NCBI GenBank assembly: GCA_021405315.1 | Contig: QWIH01000005.1 | Coordinates: 47,379-111,378, forward strand | Direction: 5' to 3' | Origin: Leptolyngbya sp. PLA1 | GTDB lineage: Bacteria; Planctomycetota; Phycisphaerae; Phycisphaerales; UBA1924 | Length of the DNA: 64,000 bases | Shown here: positions 61,881-64,000 of the stretch, piece by piece | Layout: each line of letters opens with the position of its first letter | Position numbering within the stretch: position 1 is the first letter of the stretch | The notes under the pieces: model-generated | What the model was told of the DNA's origin: nothing | The model's input: only the letters and a program-made list of their open reading frames with translations | Databases searched by the model: none | Made by a program: the position numbers and the translations under genes

Positions 61881-62189
61881 ATGCCCACTCGCACCACTCG
61901 CAAGAATACCACCCGCAGGTTCAGCACCAAGACCGTCACGCGCAAGACCCCCACGCGCAAGAACACCACGCGCAAGAGCACCAGTCGCGCGGCCAAGGCC
62001 ACCACCAGGGCTGCCGGCAAGACCGGCAACAAGGCCACGAACAAGACCACCAAGTGGACGGCGAAGAAGGCCACCCGCACCAACAACACGAACAGCAACT
62101 TCTCCTGGGCCACCAACGCCTGGAAGTTCAACCGCAAGAGCTCCAGCCGCAAGACCACCGCCAAGCGCACCACGCGCAAGGCCGCCTGA
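61881..62189 (+). CDS. Small Lys/Arg/Thr-rich basic protein, possible nucleoid protein
   Basis: A 102-residue protein almost entirely Lys, Arg, Thr, Ser, Ala and Asn, with repeated TRKxTTRK-like units in both thirds and one aromatic patch (NFSWATNAWKF). This composition resembles histone-H1-like nucleoid proteins such as those with Ala/Lys/Pro repeats, though no family motif is certain. AAGGA precedes the ATG. It is divergent from aroF. DNA or RNA binding is inference. Confidence 0.7.
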   Translation: MPTRTTRKNTTRRFSTKTVTRKTPTRKNTTRKSTSRAAKATTRAAGKTGNKATNKTTKWTAKKATRTNNTNSNFSWATNAWKFNRKSSSRKTTAKRTTRKAA

Positions 62190-62199
62190 GATCACGCCC

Positions 62200-62219
62200 G
62201 CGCCGGTCACCGCCGGCGC
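62200..62219. terminator. Possible hairpin after the basic protein gene
   Basis: GCGCCGG and CCGGCGC pair with a 6-base loop shortly after the stop. No T-run; weak call. Confidence 0.35.
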
Positions 62220-62238
62220 CGGGTGATTCCGCAGCCCC

Positions 62239-62244
62239 TAGGCT
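62239..62244 (+). promoter_or_regulatory. TAnnnT -10 element of the TVP38 gene (leaderless-type)
   Basis: TAGGCT ends 8 bases before the GTG start at 62253, just after the hairpin that follows the basic protein gene. Confidence 0.4.
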
Positions 62245-62252
62245 TCGCCCGC

Positions 62253-62996
62253 GTGAGCAACCCCTCGCTCTTCAAGAAGCTCGGCCCGGCGGGCCCCATC
62301 GCCCTCGCGGCGGTCATCCTCCCCCTCGTGGGCTGGCTCGTCATTCCCTCAAACATGGACCGCCTCGCGCCCTGGCTTCGTGAGCACCGCGCCGAAGGGC
62401 TGGCCCTCTACATCGCGGGATTCGTGCTCCTGACCGGGCTCGCCCTCATGCCCACGCATCTCCTCGCCGCGCTCGGAGGTTTCGCCTTCGGCATGGCCTG
62501 GGGTGCTCCCGCCTCGGTCCTGGGCTTTATCCTGGGCGCGGCACTGGGCTACGAGATCGCCCGCCTCGCCAGCAAGGACCGCGTCCTCAAGATCATCGAT
62601 GACAACCCCCGGTGGCGGGCCATCAGGCTCGCGCTCCTGGGTGAGAGGCAGTCCTTTGGCCGCACCCTCTGGATGGTGACGCTCACACGCCTCCCGCTCA
62701 CGCCGTTTGCTGCAATCAACCTGCTCCACGCCGGCGTCGGTGTTGCCAGAGCGCCGTACCTCCTCGGCACCTTCCTGGGCATGACTCCCCGAACCGTGCT
62801 TGCCGTCTTCATCGGCGCCGGCCTGGGCGAGACGTTCTCGTCCGAAGCCGTCAAGAGCGGGAGCCCGGCCTGGGTCATGTGGACGGGCATCGCCATCACC
62901 GGGGCCGTGGTGATGTACGTCGGGCACCTCGCCAGCCGCGCCATCGACAGGCTCGCCATGCAGCAGGAGCCCGTCGGCGACCCGCCCGCGGGATGA
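62253..62996 (+). CDS. TVP38/TMEM64-family (VTT domain) membrane protein
   Basis: DedA-superfamily membrane protein of 247 residues with about 5-6 hydrophobic helices. The VTT core is recognisable as LGGFAFGMAWGAPASVLGFI with GYEIARLASKDRV, and the second half TRLPLTPFAAINLLHAG followed by YLLGTFLGMTPRTVLAVFIG, typical of family members proposed to move lipids. Start GTG at 62253 is chosen over an upstream in-frame ATG overlapping a hairpin. Convergent with the next gene, 6 bases apart. Confidence 0.88.
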   Translation: MSNPSLFKKLGPAGPIALAAVILPLVGWLVIPSNMDRLAPWLREHRAEGLALYIAGFVLLTGLALMPTHLLAALGGFAFGMAWGAPASVLGFILGAALGYEIARLASKDRVLKIIDDNPRWRAIRLALLGERQSFGRTLWMVTLTRLPLTPFAAINLLHAGVGVARAPYLLGTFLGMTPRTVLAVFIGAGLGETFSSEAVKSGSPAWVMWTGIAITGAVVMYVGHLASRAIDRLAMQQEPVGDPPAG

Positions 62997-63002
62997 ATCG
63001 CC

Positions 63003-64000
63003 CTACCCCAGCAGACCGCACGGACCCTCGCACTTCTCCTCGCGTTCAAACCTCCCGGCGAGCATCCCCCGCGCCGCGCCGTCGATCACCGCACGAACGC
63101 CCTCCACGTCGATCTCCTCCAGCGAGATGGTCCCGCGCTGACCGGTCGCCAGCAGCCAGTACTCCGCGACGCCCTTCGGGGCCTCGCCGGTGAGGTGCGC
63201 GAGCGCGATGGCGTACACGCCCATCTGCAGATCGTCGGCCTTGGGTTTCAGGTGCTTGGACGCGGGCCTCAGCGAAGTCTTGTAGTCCACGATGCGGTGC
63301 CCGCCGCCGGGCAGCAGGTCCAGCCGGTCGATCTTCGCCTCCAGCGTGTGCTCCACGCCGTCGATGACCCACGGCACGCGGACCGCCCGTTCGATCTCCA
63401 CGATGTGGTCCGTCGGCTTGTGCAGCCCCGTCAGCACGCCCCGCAACTGCGCGAGCAGCACGTCCAGATCCTCACGGCTGGCGGGCGCCCCCTCGGGCAG
63501 CGATGCGAGGTACGCCGCCCGGCCCATCCGGGCCAAATCCTCCGCGCCGGGCGGAGGCACCCCCTCCGCCTCCGCGTGCCTCACACGATCAAAGAACTTC
63601 GCGAGCACCTCGTGCGCCAGACTTCCCAGGCCCAGGCTCGGCGTCGAAGGCTCGGGAAGGCCCATGCACTCCCGCAGGTAGAAGCAGCGCGGGCATTTCA
63701 GGTAGTTGCTGACGCGCGTGTAACTCAATCGAAGGGGCGGCGGCATCGCGCGGGGTGCGAAGTCCCCCGCGCCCCTGGTCCCGAGTGCCAGACGCCTCGC
63801 CAGACCCCGCACCACCTCGTCGGCGCTCTCCGCCCATGCCCCCGGGCTTTCGCCACGTTCCATCGCGCCGATCGCGGCGAACCGCTCCGCCGCCCGGGCC
63901 AAGCCCTCACGAGATCCCCGGAGGTCCGTCGCCGCCTGCTCCAACGCCCACGCGGCCTCGGCCCTCGCGCGCCCCCGCGCCTCGGCAACCGCTCCCTCCA
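63003..64000 (-). CDS. PD-(D/E)XK (RecB-family) nuclease domain, C-terminal part (5' end outside window)
   Basis: The frame is open through the window edge, so at least 331 residues form the end of a longer protein. The visible part is a RecB-like nuclease: LSYTRVSNYLKCPRCFYL, GSLAHEVLAKFF with its His, LEAKIDRLDLLPGG, and IVDYKTSLRPASKH carrying the catalytic Asp and Lys (DYKT), then LQMGVYAIALAHLTG. Cys pairs (KCPRC and CEGPC) might hold a metal site. Such domains usually end a UvrD- or AddB-type helicase in DNA repair; the helicase part, if any, is outside the window. Confidence 0.85.
   Translation of the reverse strand, partial: EGAVAEARGRARAEAAWALEQAATDLRGSREGLARAAERFAAIGAMERGESPGAWAESADEVVRGLARRLALGTRGAGDFAPRAMPPPLRLSYTRVSNYLKCPRCFYLRECMGLPEPSTPSLGLGSLAHEVLAKFFDRVRHAEAEGVPPPGAEDLARMGRAAYLASLPEGAPASREDLDVLLAQLRGVLTGLHKPTDHIVEIERAVRVPWVIDGVEHTLEAKIDRLDLLPGGGHRIVDYKTSLRPASKHLKPKADDLQMGVYAIALAHLTGEAPKGVAEYWLLATGQRGTISLEEIDVEGVRAVIDGAARGMLAGRFEREEKCEGPCGLLG

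Noticed and set aside
60191..62383. 730-codon plus-strand frame over aroF
   Set aside because: Antisense of the clear class II DAHP synthase gene; the overlapping small basic protein gene in another frame is the only supported plus-strand product here.
1..64000. tRNA, rRNA, CRISPR, insertion sequence or phage
   Set aside because: I saw no cloverleaf with a CCA-type end, no spaced direct repeats and no transposase or integrase frames; a dedicated tRNA scan was not possible.

Overview
The window is 64 kb of GC-rich bacterial chromosome with densely packed genes. I see no rRNA, tRNA, CRISPR array or insertion sequence. The gene mix suggests a Planctomycetota member, perhaps of the Phycisphaerae: a giant beta-strand-repeat exoprotein, a complete sheath/baseplate type VI secretion (T6SS) cluster, a large pilin/pseudopilin operon, class II DAHP synthase, an enlarged RimO, and lipopolysaccharide-type export. 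That placement is inference; no ribosomal or marker RNA gene is present to confirm it.

Layout. (1) 1-10485: the 3' part of a giant filamentous-haemagglutinin-like exoprotein, closed by a strong intrinsic terminator. (2) 10572-29313: T6SS locus in the order tssA, tssB, tssC, hcp, tagJ/impE, tssE, tssF, tssG, tssH(clpV), then a putative polymorphic-toxin-50 effector, vgrG with a C-terminal extension, a putative zinc metalloprotease effector and a beta-rich partner of unknown role. The membrane-complex genes (tssJ, K, L, M) and PAAR are not in the window. (3) 29334-41979: housekeeping and surface genes: surE, an HDOD regulator, a DUF2089-rimO-neuC operon, pdxJ-dinB, folC, a MATE exporter, a stand-alone GspE-N protein, a GDP-fucose-synthase-like epimerase, and marR-pirin. 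(4) 42033-45205: lptB, a PEGA lipoprotein and a GT-C membrane glycosyltransferase. (5) 45290-57444: one long operon with a sensor kinase, a STAS protein, the PilB/GspE ATPase, PilC/GspF, PilM-, PilN-, PilO- and PilP-like proteins, a major pilin, three minor prepilins and a PilX-like protein. (6) 57445-61726, minus strand: aroF-fabD-lipoprotein-fabG. (7) 61881-64000: a small Lys/Arg/Thr-rich protein, a TVP38 membrane protein and the C-terminal end of a RecB-family nuclease.

How the parts work together. The T6SS genes encode the contractile sheath (TssBC), inner tube (Hcp), baseplate (TssAEFG), recycling ATPase (ClpV) and spike (VgrG). The two genes flanking vgrG look like its cargo. The second machine is a type IV pilus/type II secretion hybrid whose ATPase is translationally coupled to a STAS protein behind a sensor kinase, so assembly may be under signal control.

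Two features stand out. First, ten transcription-unit-leading genes carry a TAnnnT element 5-8 bases before the start codon and mostly lack a Shine-Dalgarno sequence, which points to leaderless transcription. Second, the T6SS locus carries candidate effectors and an EF-hand-like insertion in TssF that I do not know from standard descriptions.
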